Of a stretch of 64,000 nt of DNA, positions 46,800-59,890 are shown piece by piece. A program made the translations under genes and the position numbers. The first letter of the stretch is position 1, and the number at the start of each line of letters is the position of its first letter. The DNA is from Pseudoscleropodium purum. Taxonomy: Eukaryota > Streptophyta > Bryopsida > Hypnales > Brachytheciaceae. The stretch lies in the NCBI GenBank assembly GCA_963969395.1, contig OZ017800.1, positions 21,670,479 to 21,734,478 on the forward strand, given 5' to 3'. The notes below the pieces were generated by a model. The model was not told the DNA's origin. It ran no database searches and saw nothing but the letters and a program-made list of their open reading frames with translations.

Positions 46800-47570
46800 A
46801 TATCTTTATCGAAGCTATTAAAATAATGTAAGCATATATAATACAAAAGTGAATCATAAAGAGTGATGTGTTAAAAAATACATGAAGACTAATAGCTATA
46901 TATACTTATAGAAGAAAAAAGATGACTAAATAATTTTCCAAGATTGAAAAGATACTAAGTCTATTTGCTACTCTACATATCAATGTTCTTAATCTCCTTT
47001 CTTATCTTTCAAATTTTTTTTTATATCATACTTAAGTAAAAAATGAATCAACTTGGCTCTTCAAAACAATGAAAATATTTGATATTTGATTTGAATCAAC
47101 TATCAAATATCTTCAATTTTATTATTCTTGGACATTAGAAACTATCTAACTAACACTTTTTAATGAAATTATTTGAAACTTTTAACCTTTACAGAAACAT
47201 ATGGCCTCATGTGTGAAAAATATATATTATTAACTTCTACTTAAATTAGAGGATTAAATTGAACTTGGAAATGATGATTGTCCATATACAACTATTTGAA
47301 TAGTCTTCAAGGATTGTAGTAATTGTAGAATACTTTGACTTAGATGTTTATTGTAAATATCAATTTAATTTGCATAAACCATTTTGTTGATGCCAATGTA
47401 GGCTAAAGTATCCATTTCCATACTATGCTAGCCTAATAGTAGTAGTTTTGAAGGTTCTTCAAATATGATATAACTCTAGTGGATGGTGGAGTTGGAACTA
47501 TGGTGGGAGGTTCATAAAGTGCTTGGGCTCAAATAAACATCTTCTAATGCATAGTACAATTTTGCTCTTT
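46800..47570. other. AT-rich intergenic stretch
   Basis: No gene, RNA or clear repeat boundary is seen. Confidence 0.45.
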
Positions 47571-47579
47571 CATTACACT

Positions 47580-48115
47580 AACAATATATAAAGAATGTAC
47601 ATTTGAAGAGGTGGATGCTTCTAGTGACCATTGTATTTCAACTTCAAAAATCCATAACTAACTCCATAAAGCTCCTAAAAATATGAAACTATTTGGGCTA
47701 GAAACCAATTACATTTATCTATCAGGGAAATATTATTGAGTTTATTTAACAAGTTTAACCTCCTCAAATTAGTTTTTCATCTCTTAAATGGGTGCTTTCT
47801 AGACCTCCTACTTAATCTCTCATCCATATAGTAGAAAATAGCTCCATGACTAACATAAAAGTCTATTAGATGCAAGCAACTTAGACTTTATCCTTAACCT
47901 TGTAATGTCATTGCAAACATTAAGTGTCCAATGGATTATATAGAATCTTTCTATGAAAGTCAAAAGTGCAAATGCTCATCCTTGAAATTTTGTATGAAAA
48001 AGGGAGGTCTTATATGGTAGTTTGATCTCCAATGAGTGCTCTTGGGTTTTTTTAAATGAATGATTCCTACGGGACCCAAAAGGATGATTTCCATGGTGAC
48101 TAGTCCATCCTTCTA
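47580..48115 (+). repeat. dispersed repeat family D, copy 2
   Basis: It is collinear with 17930-18785 but lacks the nested family A insertion. Shared text includes GTGACCATTGTATTTCAACT, CATAACTAACTCCATAAAGC, AGTGTCCAATGGAT and AATGAGTGCTCTTGG-like sequence. Confidence 0.55.
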
Positions 48116-48222
48116 GGATCCAATTGATTCTACCCATGAAATTGAGCCTTGGAGCTTTTCCATCCTAAGCCATGATTCTTCTTCTTAATTTGAAACTTGC
48201 AACTTTGAGCTCAATTAGGACA

Positions 48223-48354
48223 AGCTTCCATAAGAAGTTAAGGCTAGTGAAGCCCACCGATCAATGATAGAATGGAGACTTTAAAAAAACTAGATTGTCT
48301 TCCATTCCACCATTAATTAGTAGACTTCACCGGCCCTAACTCCACATGGAAGCC
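48223..48354. repeat. near-perfect foldback hairpin, about 58-bp arms
   Basis: The left arm (48223-48280, starting AGCTTCCATAAGAAGTTAAG) pairs with the right arm (48296-48354, ending ACTCCACATGGAAGC) around a loop of about 15 nt. Mismatches are spread along the stem. It could be a small MITE or a hairpin RNA source. Confidence 0.55.
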
Positions 48355-49498
48355 GACCCTTAACCCATTTGATTCCCAAAACTTGTTCCTTGGAAGCAAT
48401 TTCTTGTACCCAAAAGAAGCCAACTCCTCTTCTTCTATCAATTTGCACACGACTAGGCTATATTAGACAAATTATGAAAATATTTGCAATTGCATTTCCA
48501 AGCTCAACCTTCATAATAGGTGCAATTTGAGCTTGGTTGTAGGTAGGAAGTAAAAATATTCACTTACTGCTTAGGAAATAGAAGAGACTTCGGGGCATGC
48601 AAACATTTGTTGAAGATTCCCTAGGACAAATTCACTATGGTGGCTAAAATGGTATAATTGTATTAGTTTTGTGTTAGTTTCAATGCAATTTGTATTAGCT
48701 TTAATATAAATTCAATATATATGATCATTTAATTTCAGTCCATGGTGAATTTATACTACAAGTGGTTTAGGATTTTACAAGTTTTAAAAATAATTTTTTG
48801 TTTTAATCTTTGTAAGCAAAGCTTCTCTTAGAGTTTGAAGTTTGAAATAGTAGATGGTGGAAGATAAATATTGATGGCTTATGGTGTTTTAGAGGGGAGA
48901 TGGTATTTTTTGAACACATGTTTTGTATACACTAGGCCAAGTTAGAAGTTTGAAATAGTTTGAGGCTTGTACATATTTATATGTTTAACTCTTCAAGAAT
49001 CAGATGTTGAAATTTTAATAAGAAATGAATGCAAAGATATCCAAAGCATTGAAGCAATAAAGTCTTGTTTTTTTCATCCATCTTCATGTTTGTAGATTCA
49101 TGTGTTAGTTATTTTACATTTGAACAATATAAATTCTCAAAAAATTATAGTTCAAGGAATATTGGTATATTTATTCTCAAAATGTAACTTTTCTAGTTCA
49201 AAAATGACCTATTAGAAATGGCATGAAATAATAAGTGAAATACAAATATAATTTAAAACTACTATAGTTAGAATTTAACATTTTGAACTTAAAAAAAAAT
49301 TCTTGCAAATTTTTAAAAAAAAATTGGTTTTAAATTATATTCAAAATTATAGGTTATTAGGAGTAGTTAGTATATCTAACATTCTAACCATATAGATATG
49401 AGGATCACATTTTACAACTTTTTTTCAAAATCCATCATTAAAATTTACACATAATAATACATCTTTACAATTTTGAGAATTTGAACTATCCTTAATCT

Positions 49499-50102
49499 TT
49501 AATCCCTAAGGGATCAAGGGTGTTTGAGCACGACTCTTGTTTTCTTGACTAGCTCTTCTAACAAGTATAATTCCTCATTTTTGTAGAATAATGTTGAGGA
49601 TTTCCATTGCTGAAATGAAAAAGACTTGTATTGCTTTCCTATAGAGAAAAATTGATGAAATTGCACAACTTTTGAGAGAATGCTATAGTTGACAAGATTG
49701 ATGAAAAATGTTCATTTAGACAGTACTTTGTATATATGTTGGAATTAGAATGCTCAAAAATGCTAAAAAAAAACTCTAATTTCTTTTCAATGGATACATA
49801 TAAATATATAATCATGATATATTGATATTGATGTGTAATTTTTTTCAAATCACTTTGACATGTGGAAAAAAAGATAAGAAGATGTGAAGTGAAAGTATAG
49901 AGCAACTTTTCCATTCTCAAAAAATTCACCCAAATCACACACTTAATCATTACTTGATCAGATTCCACCAATGGATTCAACAAAAACTTTATTTAGTGCG
50001 TCTTTGTTGTTCATAGGTTATTAGTGAGGTTCACATTTTGAATTTTCTACAAATGCAATTGTAAAAGCTAAGTCGTGGCCTTTTGGTCCTTTAGAGGATA
50101 AG
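49499..50102. mobile_element. family B-like element, about 604 bp
   Basis: TTAATCCCTAAGGGATCAAG and TTGGTCCTTTAGAGGATAAG form inverted ends. The interior shows no coding capacity and little similarity to the other family B copies. Confidence 0.5.
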
Positions 50103-50806
50103 AAATTAAAATTTAAAGTGTTTAATGTTTTTGGAAGATTAAAAGTTTGAATTATGATTTTTATGGATCCTAAGAAGGATTCTCCATGTCCTGAGTTTGA
50201 AAAGAGGGAAAGGATTAGAAATTGCATGAGGGATGCAAATGAACAAAATAAAATAATTATATTAAATAATGCAAAAGGGTGCTTGAAAGAGATTTGAAAA
50301 GAAGGTCATATAGAGAAGGAGAAGGAAAAAGTGAAAGTTTCAAAACCAAATCCATTGAGTGCTAATGCTTGATTGTCTTCTAAATATACACAATTAAGGT
50401 CTGTGCACCTATTATCAATAATGTTCAAAATGTCATTTCTACATTTAGACCAAAAAGCTTCACATTTTCCTAGATATTGATTCCATAAGATGTATACAAT
50501 CAAAATATGAAATTTTATGAAGACTTACTGTTGGTTATTGATTCATCTAGAGACTATATTATAAAATTAATAATTTATTCACAGAGTGTCCAAAATGTGT
50601 ACTAATTGTGTGTATTATATAGTCTTCTTTCAATAGCCAACAAAAATAATTTTTAATTTATTTAAATAAATATTTTCAATTGTAATTGGTAACAATTATA
50701 GGTGTGCATATGATAGTGTGCATGGAAATTTACACTAAGTTTGCTCCTTCACTATAGGATACATAAACTAGTGAAGCTATAAAGTATGTATATCCATTGT
50801 GGACCC

Positions 50807-51727
50807 TTAACCCCTAAAGTTCCAGTGTCCCCTCAAGGGACAAAATGGATTTTGGGCAAGCTCCTATGGTCTTAATATTTGTTGTAATTTTCTGAATTTT
50901 TTTGGAAAGATAGAAAAACACATTTGATTTCCAAAAATATAAATTTTTTTCAATTGGTGCTTGGGAGCAAAATTTATGGCACATAAAGCCTAGAACTAAA
51001 CTTGGTGGACAGCACAAAAAAATTTACAAAGAAACAAAGTAAAATCTAATTTATTTTCCTAAAATGCTATATTTTTGTCTACATGTGAAGCTTTAATTTG
51101 TTCTATTTGGACTAGTAATAAGAAAGTTAAGGATAATCTTGTTTTTTGGACAATTTAAGCAACTTCTTGAAAAAATAATTTATAGGATTTATTTCTAAAT
51201 GCAATTTTTACAATTTTTCACAATTTAAAAAAAATGTTGTGTTTGCTTCCTAAAAAAATCTCACCATTGGGATTATTTTCTTTCAATCCCATTTTGGAGC
51301 TATTATGATTTAGTTTTTTTTATCAATCTTGGACCTAATTCTACTTAATAATTTTTTAAAGAATGAAAATCTAAGGTGCTTTTTTTAAAATAAAAATTTA
51401 GACTTTTAGCTCAATTATTCAACATAATTTTTTTTTAATTCAAAGTCTGTAGTGTAAAAAAATTCTACAAATGGGGATCAAAATCATCTGAAATTGCAGG
51501 CCAGTATTCAAAAAACTTTCTTTTTCAACTTTGGATGCTAATATCTTCTAATCTATATGATCAAATTTCATGAAATTTTTACCACATGAGCTAAGACAAA
51601 TGAAGTGTAAGATCCTACAATTAGATTCTAAAAAAATTGTTTTCTTTATTTTCGTAATTGACTGCAACAAAAATGGCAATTTTGAGTGGTTTTTGATAGA
51701 AAAATGGCCATGGGACTTTAGGGTGAA
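50807..51727. mobile_element. family B element, 921 bp, inverted relative to 19030-19954
   Basis: It starts TTAACCCCTAAAGTTCCAGT and ends ATGGGACTTTAGGGTGAAAC. It is a full-length reverse-complement match to 19030-19954, so the two copies are a 31-kb-spaced inverted pair. Confidence 0.75.
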
Positions 51728-52104
51728 ACCTTCAAGTTTTTTTTAATCCAAAATGTTTTTAGAAGATTTGAGCATCTACAATGAAAAATTAGATTTTAGA
51801 TTTTTTTCTTCATTTTTTTGTGAGATTGGAAAATCTAATGACATTCCAAAGAATCTAATTCTTATAAAGATCAAACAGTTGGTTAAATTTTTATGTTTTT
51901 TATGTTTGTTTTTTTTTTACCACAAATTTGGACAATTAGAGTAGTGCATTATTTTGCTTTCAAAATTTATATACTTCTTCTTAATTTGAGGCTTTAATCA
52001 AATTTGAAGTCTTTAGATCTTTTTGCAAAGTAGAATTTGAATTATGGGTCTCAAAAGCTTGATAAAGCAACATAGATTTGTAGGCAAGATCCAATTTTAT
52101 AGAT

Positions 52105-52385
52105 AAGACCCTTATACTAGTCAACAATGCTAGTGTAAGAGCATAAAAATGTGGGCATGTGAGCCTTAAGCATATGTATAAAGTAGATATCCTACAACCA
52201 TTGAAGATACTTATAATATAAACACCTATAGTATAGGTATCTACTACATAATTATACTATAATTATATAAAGATTCTATAATACAGACAACTATAACATA
52301 AGTGTATAGTCTTTTAGGATTGTGGGTTTACACTCCTGAACTCACACAATAGCTACCATGTTGTACTAGTCAAGAATAAGATTCT
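52105..52385 (+). repeat. dispersed repeat family E, copy 2
   Basis: It matches 17535-17750 (AATGCTAGTGTAAGAGCATA, ATGTGAGCCTTAAGC, ACCATTGAAGATACTTATAA). The copies are diverged. Confidence 0.5.
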
Positions 52386-52569
52386 CTGGTTAGACATTTT
52401 GAAAAATAGTTACATGCTGTTTTACAAGCCTATTTTTAGAAAATGTTGTCTTTGAGCAATTTAGAGAGTCTTTTTTAATCTTTGACTTTAAGGACTCTAG
52501 AGGATATCCCAATTGCATGCCTATCTACATTGGTCCAACCCTTGAAATGTTGGAGGAACGTACATAGGC

Positions 52570-54418
52570 ATGCAATTGGGTGAAGCCGTTCCCCAATCAA
52601 AGGGTATGCATACCTTCTACAAAATCAGTTGCCGAGCGAAGATTTGCTCCGGATTTAGAGAAAGGGAAGATCCTTGGCTCCTCATTGATCAGCTGCACCC
52701 GTACAGTGCACTGGGAGTGTGCCCGGCACACCTCGTCTCCCCAAGGGCCCTCCTCTGGAGCCACACGTCCGCGCTCGCTGCGTCCCCAACGAGCCCGCCC
52801 AGCGCTGCAGATCCTCGCTCGCCACATGGAAACGCAGTCGTCCTTGCTTGGCCCTGATCTCGCACCTGCTCTTTCCGATCTCCGCCCTCCGCTGCCTGCA
52901 CGACTCAACTGCCTCGCACGACTTCCGTGAGTTCCGTCGCCAGAATTTTTCCGCAAAGCGCCGCAGGCAGCATTGATCATTCGCTCTCTTCACTAGCTTC
53001 CGTAGCTGCTTCTCATCACTTCGCGGCTTTTTCCAGTGGCCTAAGAACCATCGTGGATGATGGGATAAGACCGCAGATTCATGTCCAAAGATCCCCTTTC
53101 CAGCACCACCTCAGGTTGGGATCCACTCACAGCATTTCGTCTTACAAGGAAACTAAGCTTACCATTTGTTTCCCGTTCCAAGGCTTAATTAATTGACGAG
53201 TTCCCGTTTGACCCTCGGGCTCAGTGACTGTTAGTTCGTACAGTGGAATTTGTGTCGCATGCAGTAATTCTTTGGGGTTGAGAACGATTGATACTGCATT
53301 TCATGGTGTCTGTGGGCATCAGAAGCTCACTGAGTGCTTGATGTCTTAGTTAGTTAGTGTCAAACCTAGTTTGGAAGGCCAAGACTGTCGTTTCGTTAAA
53401 GTACTTCGGAAACCCGGGTACTTTTTCTCACAGAAATAGGGGCGTTTCACTCTCTGTCTTTGTAGCATAGGGCTCCTTTTTAGATATTTTGAACTACAAT
53501 CTGGCAACGTCTGGTCGGCGTTCTCACGAGCGAAATGTCAGCAGTGTTTGTAACCAGAATTGCAATTCTGTAGCTCAACATTTGAGTGTGAGGTTGCTTC
53601 GCTGCGGACTTGCGGTTTTCCTTTCGAGCAAAGACTTGCAGGAGGAGTTGCCGGTCGACGTTGTGCCTCGTGCGAGCACGTACCAGATACTCCAATTTGT
53701 CGACACTTTCCTTCGTGAGGGGTTGTAGAGCGATCTGCTTTGATTGTTGTGGGGAAACCGGTTGCGGTCTTCGTCGTCATCACTGTTTCTAATTGCTTAA
53801 GCTGTTGGGCGCCTCCAAGTGTTGGTTTTCAACCTCTCCAGAGGCCATCGAAAGTTCAAAGAGGGGCGAAGGAGCGGACGATGTCACGGGCTCTGGTGAC
53901 GCAACCAAGCACTTCTTGTCGGGGCCAAGTGGTGAGACCTGCTCTTTCTCCTGGCCTGCCGTCTTCAGATTATCCTTAAAATTAGTTGACCCATTAGATG
54001 CTTCCTTTTCTGAACAGGAGTGTCGGAAAATCTGTCGAGTGCTTCTCAGGCGAGGATTGAGAGCTTAGGTTTACTCTGTTGTCGACGGCTAGAGCATGAA
54101 CATGATTGTGACGCAGAGTTATGAAATCTAAGTATTGGCTATGTCGTAATGCGGCCACTGTGTAAACCATTCCGTATTTTGATGCTTTGGGTTTCCAACT
54201 ACATGCTTGGCACATGCTGTCATGTAGGAGCTTCATACGACATTTGATTGTCATACTCGTATGAAGCTTAGACAAGTATAAACTGTAGGGTTTATATTTA
54301 CAGATGCTTATTGCCGTGATGGTTAATTTGGAAGGATCAAGAGACCTCTGAGGACGGAGTCAGAGCTTTTGTTCCTTCAGGGCAAAACACTGATTTTGCA
54401 CCTCGATGGTTTTGGCAG
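52570..54418 (+). promoter_or_regulatory. GC-rich 5' region of the pyruvate kinase-like gene, probably leader exons and introns
   Basis: Composition changes abruptly from AT-rich repeats to GC-rich at about 52570. Several overlapping frames exist on both strands; none could be tied to the kinase frame. A donor CTTCC|GTGAGT at 52927 follows an ATG at 52826, and acceptor-like sites occur at 54303 and 54418. The missing start codon of the kinase gene must lie here. Confidence 0.4.
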
Positions 54419-57396
54419 GGCATTGCATTTGAAGCTTTTGCGAACTCCAGCAAGAGGCACAATCATGTACGGTTCAGGGACGGCGCGTACATTGTGACTG
54501 CATCGGACAAGAAAACGAAGTCCAGTTCCAAAGCGCCCATCCATGGCAACGAGAATACGACCTCACGCAGGCTGCGGGTGGTCCGTAACGCCGCACCCAC
54601 AGCTGTAGGGGGATCGTCCGCTGCCGGGGTGCTGATTCCGCTGTCCATTGTCGGAACCGAGCACGATGACGACTCGGAGGGAGACAAATTCGCCGCTGCA
54701 TTAAACCAGTTACTCCTGAAGAAGTCTAAAAAGAAGGCGGAGAAGAAAAAAAAAGCGGCAGTAGTTGCTGCAGCAGCTGCAGGCAGCGTAGTGGAGGCAG
54801 AAGGTGAGATCACCATAACTGCCAAAAGTTTGGACTCTAAGAAATCCGGTCATGCACATCCTGCGTCCTCCCTGTCGTCGAGCTCGCCCTCCAATTACGA
54901 CAACACGCTCGTGGATCTCATTGATCAGCTCGAGAGCATTCGGCTCCACGCTTTGGCTCTCGAACGCTGGCACGCCCCGCAGCTCAAGAAGGTCCTCAGG
55001 TACGGTTTGCAAATCCCGCCTCACCAAATAATTCTTTAAGTCAATTAAATCTATTCATCAATACTGTGAAATTGTAGAATTGAGATGGGCCGAAGTCTTA
55101 TTTTACAGGAATCAGTAAAGAACATTGCATTTTGGTCTAAAATAGATTAGATTGGAAAAAAGAAAGGCCTGATATAGCTTACTCAAAACTGCTAAAAATC
55201 ATGAGGCTTGTGCTCAAGATTCTGTGTGTCAAGATGGAGCGGGGTTTTAATATTTTACTCAAAATTGTCAGTGGAACTGTGTCGCAAAATCGTGTGACAG
55301 GAAATACCTTGCCAGTGCTCGCAACTTGCTGCATTATGTCGCGTTCCGGTCGCTCGAAATCGCCGACCTTCAAGAGAGGCTGGCCTCATCCGGGCTCGCA
55401 AGTCTGGAGGGATGTGAAGCGCACACACTGGCAAGTGTCAACTCCATCAGCTCGATTCTCAGGTCGCTTCTTCATGATAAGAAATCCTCCTTCAGCGATG
55501 CCGTGATTTCATTTGAAGATGGAAACGCCATGTTGTCCCGTCACGCGGAGGCTCTCCTTGGCATGTCCCCGCCCGGACGGAAGACGATGGTGATGGTGAC
55601 GCTCCCGGCCGAAGCGGCCGACGACGACGCTCTCATCCAAAACCTTTTCAAATCCGGGATGAACATCGCTCGGATCAACTGCGCCCATGGTGATCCCGAC
55701 GTCTGGAAGAAGATGGTTCAGAAAGTTCGCTTCTTCTCGCAGCTTCTGGAGATTCCCTGTCGCATCAGCTTCGACCTGGCGGGCCCGAAGCTCCGCACGG
55801 GCCCAGTGCAACCGGGTCCGTCAGTGCTCAAAATCAAACCTTCCAAAGACAGCCTCGGCGACGTCGTTGCGCCCGCGTGTGTCTGGATTGGCGATGCGGG
55901 AGTGACGCCTTCGGAGGACCGCGTCCCCGACGCGATCGTCCCCATTGTCCCGAACTCGAAATGGATGAAGAAAGTCGACGTCGGCGACGTGATCAAATGC
56001 AAGGACGCGCGAGGACGCGCTCGGGAGCTTCGAGTGGTGGAGAAGGGCGTCGGCGGCGTCTTCGCCGAATGCCGCACGGTGGCCTACATCCAATCGGGCT
56101 GCGAATTCACAGTGAAGAAGCTGAAGCTCACCGTGAGTGAATTGCCGGAGGTCGAGCAAGCGATTGTACTCCGCCCGGGCGACGAGCTTCTCTTGAAACG
56201 GGAGCCCGGGCTGGGTACCCCCGCGCATCTCAACAGCTCAGGGAACGTCGTGACGCCTGCGTCCGTTACGTGCACATTGGAGAATGTCTTCGAAATCGCC
56301 ACCCCGGGGGAGCCCGTGAAGTTCGACGACGGCCGCATCGGGGGCGTCATTGCTTCCGTCACCCCGGACGAGATTCGCGTGTCGATCACGGACGCGGGGG
56401 ATACCCACAAGGGGAAGAAGCTGCGCGGCGAGAAGTCGATCAATTTCCCGGAGAGTGACTTGTCGATCCACGGCTTGACCCCCAAGGACACCGCGGATTT
56501 GGACTTCGTGGCGGCGCACGCGGACATGGTGGCGTTGTCGTTCGTGAACGGCCCTTCAGATGTGCGTGTGCTGCAGGAGGAGCTCGCGAGGCGCGGCGCG
56601 GGTCGCGTGGGCCTGGTGGTGAAGATCGAGACGGAGCTGGGTCTGCAGCGCCTGCCGTCCATTCTGCTGCAGGCCATGGAGACGGAGCACCCCGTGGGCG
56701 TCATGGTGGCGCGCGGCGACTTGGCCGTGGAGTGCGGGTGGCAGCGCCTCGCGGAGATTCAGGACCAAATTCTGTTGCTTTGCGAAGCGGCGCACGTGCC
56801 CACCATTTGGGCCACGCAGGTGCTCGAGGGCCTGACCAAGTCCGGATTGCCCTCTCGAGCAGAAATCACAGACGCGGCATCCGGGTCCAGGTAACGAACG
56901 CAACGATGCCCATCTTTCCATAAACCCCGAAACCCTTAGGCTCACAGGAGATCTCAATCACCAAAGACCTCTTGAATTCCTGCTCATAGTTGCTGTTCAA
57001 TTGGGTCTTAGATGTCTCCCATTGTCTCGTAATCGATGGATCATTCAGATAGGCTGCACATTAGCCTACACATGATTCTTCCCACAAGGATGCATGGTCT
57101 TCCAACTAATCAAGAATGTTATCATTGTTCTTATGCCTCCACAAAGAAGCCTTCTCATATTTTTATGTTTTTTCGTAGAGGTTTGGTTCTTCATCCCACT
57201 CAAGAATGTCATTTGTGCATTGTTAGAGAGTCTGATTTGGTGGGTTGGATTTGGCAGGGCCGAGTGCGTGATGTTGAACAGGGGTCCTTACATTCTTCAA
57301 GCGGTGGCCAGCTTGGACGATATACTTCGCAGAGAAGCCTGCCATAGAAGAAAGAATCAATCAGTGTTGCATCCGTTGCAAAATCTTGGGCTTTAG
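54419..57396 (+). CDS. PKP4: plastid pyruvate kinase-like protein, PKP4 type (5' end incomplete)
   Basis: Exons are about 54419-54999, 55301-56890 and 57258-57396 (TAG), joined in frame through GT-AG introns. The first has no ATG, so at least one upstream exon is missing from this model. The N-terminal part holds Lys-rich and Ala-rich linkers, then a conserved plant-specific region (LIDQLESIRLHALALERW, KYLASARNLLHY). The kinase barrel shows GMNIARINCAHG, DLAGPKLRTG, ALSFVNGPSDV, VVKIETELGLQRL, VMVARGDLAVE and ATQVLEGLTKSGLPSRAEI, then ends at YILQAVASLDDILRR. The C-terminal allosteric domain of ordinary pyruvate kinases is absent, as in PKP4. Lys and Glu of KIE and Thr of ATQ are kept. The DLAGPK segment has Leu and Lys where K+-dependent enzymes have Thr and Glu. 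Exon 2 is strikingly GC-rich. Confidence 0.8.
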
Positions 57397-59890
57397 AGGA
57401 ATTATTGTTGTAGAGAATTTGCTATGGGAATTGGATATTGTTGATTCCTCCCATTGCATTGTGCCATGTGTAATTCATATTCTGTATAATTCTCCTCATT
57501 CTCAGTAAGCTCGCAATTAGTTGATTCTTGCGAGGGATACAATTTTATTTCTTTGGGCGACTCTCGCCTATTGGGAAGGCCGGTGATGTAACTGATCTAC
57601 TTTGAAGATGTGAAGATCATGTGAAGATCTGAGACATTGGAAATATGCAGTTATTGTGATAAATTACACTAGAGATGAGAAGTTAGGTCAGTTTCAACAT
57701 GCAAGGTCTCCGTTTTTAGGTGCTTCATCATGCACTTGAACAATTGAATGTATATTCTGTTCCTGCATACTAATAAAATTAAGGTGGTTGTGTCCATTTC
57801 CATTTATCACAAGTCCAGCATCTTCTGAACCTTGCACCCTGTTTTGCTTTGTTTTCATTTTTCGTTTTTCGTTTACGCATTTAACGTTATATGCCAGGAA
57901 GTTATGTCAAGACTTCCAGAATTTTTGGACATTAGGGTGATTTTCCAATTATCTTTAACAATTTCAAACTGGGATCTCCACTCGTAACAAAATTCTTTTC
58001 TCGTTCTCTTCAAAATGAGTTTCAACCAATAACAATGGTAGAATTTCTCATAAATGCTACCTTTCCCTGTGACTACCATTTTTGCAGTTACTTACGTAGC
58101 CAATAACCCCCCAAAAAATTAATTTAACCACTTTTTCCTAGAAACACTTCAAAAGTGTTGTCCTATTCCAATTAACCAAACGCCAAGAAATTGTTGGATT
58201 TTTGAGATCCGACCATAGTATTTTATTCCTAGTTCACATTTCTAAGTGTTTAAAAACTTTCGTACAAAATGACCGCATAGATTGAAAGAATATAACATTT
58301 GAAGAAAAAACAAATGCTTTTGAAGGTACAATAATGCATAAAGGCTACAACCTACCAGATGGTGTTCACAGTGGTGAAGGGAATTGAGTTAGAAATGAAG
58401 CACAAATGTGAAACATTTTTGAATTAAAACATTTTCTGCTAGGGAATTTGTTGATAGAAAAAAAAAACTTTCCTTTGGAATTGATTAATGTCAATCTCAA
58501 TGGTGAGAATGTTGTAGCAAGTAACCTACGTTACAAATTTTTTAATAATATTGAACCCAAAAAAATTTAGACTGAGAATGAAAATGAACTTCCAGCATTT
58601 GCTATCTCTATGAAAAGATGCCTAAATTTCCTAGCAATGTAATAATCAGCATACCTTCATGTCACCAATTTCTCTTCCATTGTCTTTCCACTGGTCTCTG
58701 TTGTTTTTCTGGGGTGATACCTACATCTCAATATAACTTGTGGCGTTTAGTTGTTTGTAGGAGCGGCTGATTTCGGGTAACAATTGAAACTTTTTCGAAG
58801 CAAAGAAGCATCTTGAAATCTGCAATGCCTGACCTTCGTATTCGAGGGATCCATTCCTCGTATCTTCATGCATACCCGTAGCTAGCTTGTGTCTTGATTC
58901 TTGGAGTTGCTCCCAATGCTCTGATTCTTTGCAGGTCGCTTCTCCTCCATACATTGCAAGATTTGCTTTGCCAAGTGACCGTCTGCACCAAACACACCTT
59001 GGTCTCGTTTATGTTCTAAAGCTTTTCCTGCAGTTCTCCCTGTGATCCGTCTAATTTCCAAGAAGCGGTTCTATACCAGGATTCACAACCTCGGTCCATA
59101 GGTCTTCCTTCCGAAAACGTCGCTGAGAAGTCTACCGGAATCACCTCTTCAGTTATTTCTGCCCAAATCCACCCTCATTCCTGCCCTGAAATGTACCCAT
59201 TGACTTGATTTAACGGACGTAACAACAGTCTAACTGTACCCACTTCCAGCTTCTTGAATCCTTAACTGTACACGACGAAAAAATGATTTGGAATATCATG
59301 CATTACCGCGACTAAGCACAAGAACGATTTCTAGACCCCAGCTTGGATATTCCTGGCAGGTACTGCTCATGGTGCAGACATGAGAAATAAGCTACTTCCA
59401 ATGTCCAGACTCCAGAAGGATGTGCAGATAATCACGTCGAGAATATGGCGGGCATTGTGAGTTAGATTCCAACTGGTATCTTGTAAAGCAGCCCGTTGCT
59501 TACCCTCACTAGTCAGCAAGAACTAAAGTCACAATTTTTCTTTGTTACGAGAAGCTTCAGTATCGTTCACCCTCACAATCCATACTCGAAAGACATTCAA
59601 ACCAGATTCTACTTTGCATCAAAAGCAGGAGCCTGACATCTCCCAACGGCATTTTCATACACCAATTTTATTGGAAACTCTACTTGACAATCGTCCTCTG
59701 TGAACGTGAACCACTAGAGAGAGCACCAAGTATTTTCGCAGCCTCTGTCAATAACCAGAAACCCTAATCCGGATTTGAGATTCAAATGTCATAAGGAGTT
59801 CAAGCGACAAGCTTTACTTGGTGACACGGACCTCAATCTTTCTACCTCAAATAATGTGTCTTCAGTTTCATCCTGAAGTGGAGCAAATGC
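57397..59890. other. convergent intergenic region between PKP4-like and ATP12-like genes
   Basis: It contains the 3' UTRs of both genes. A likely poly(A) signal TAATAAAATTAAGG lies near 57770. A short family B internal fragment lies at about 58460-58580 (TCAATGGTGAGAATGTTGTA, GCAAGTAAC). The stretch 58700-59890 is GC-richer and may be 3' UTR of the ATP12 gene. A 77-codon - strand frame at 58721-58954 has no recognisable domain. Confidence 0.4.

Noticed and set aside
52597..52993. Long overlapping frames on both strands in the GC-rich 5' region of the kinase gene
   Set aside because: GC-rich DNA has few stops in any frame. Arg/Ser/Pro-rich translations without motifs give no reason to prefer one.
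58721..58954. 77-codon - strand frame with charged, helical-looking sequence
   Set aside because: It lies in the convergent region downstream of ATP12, has no recognisable homology and is short enough to be chance.
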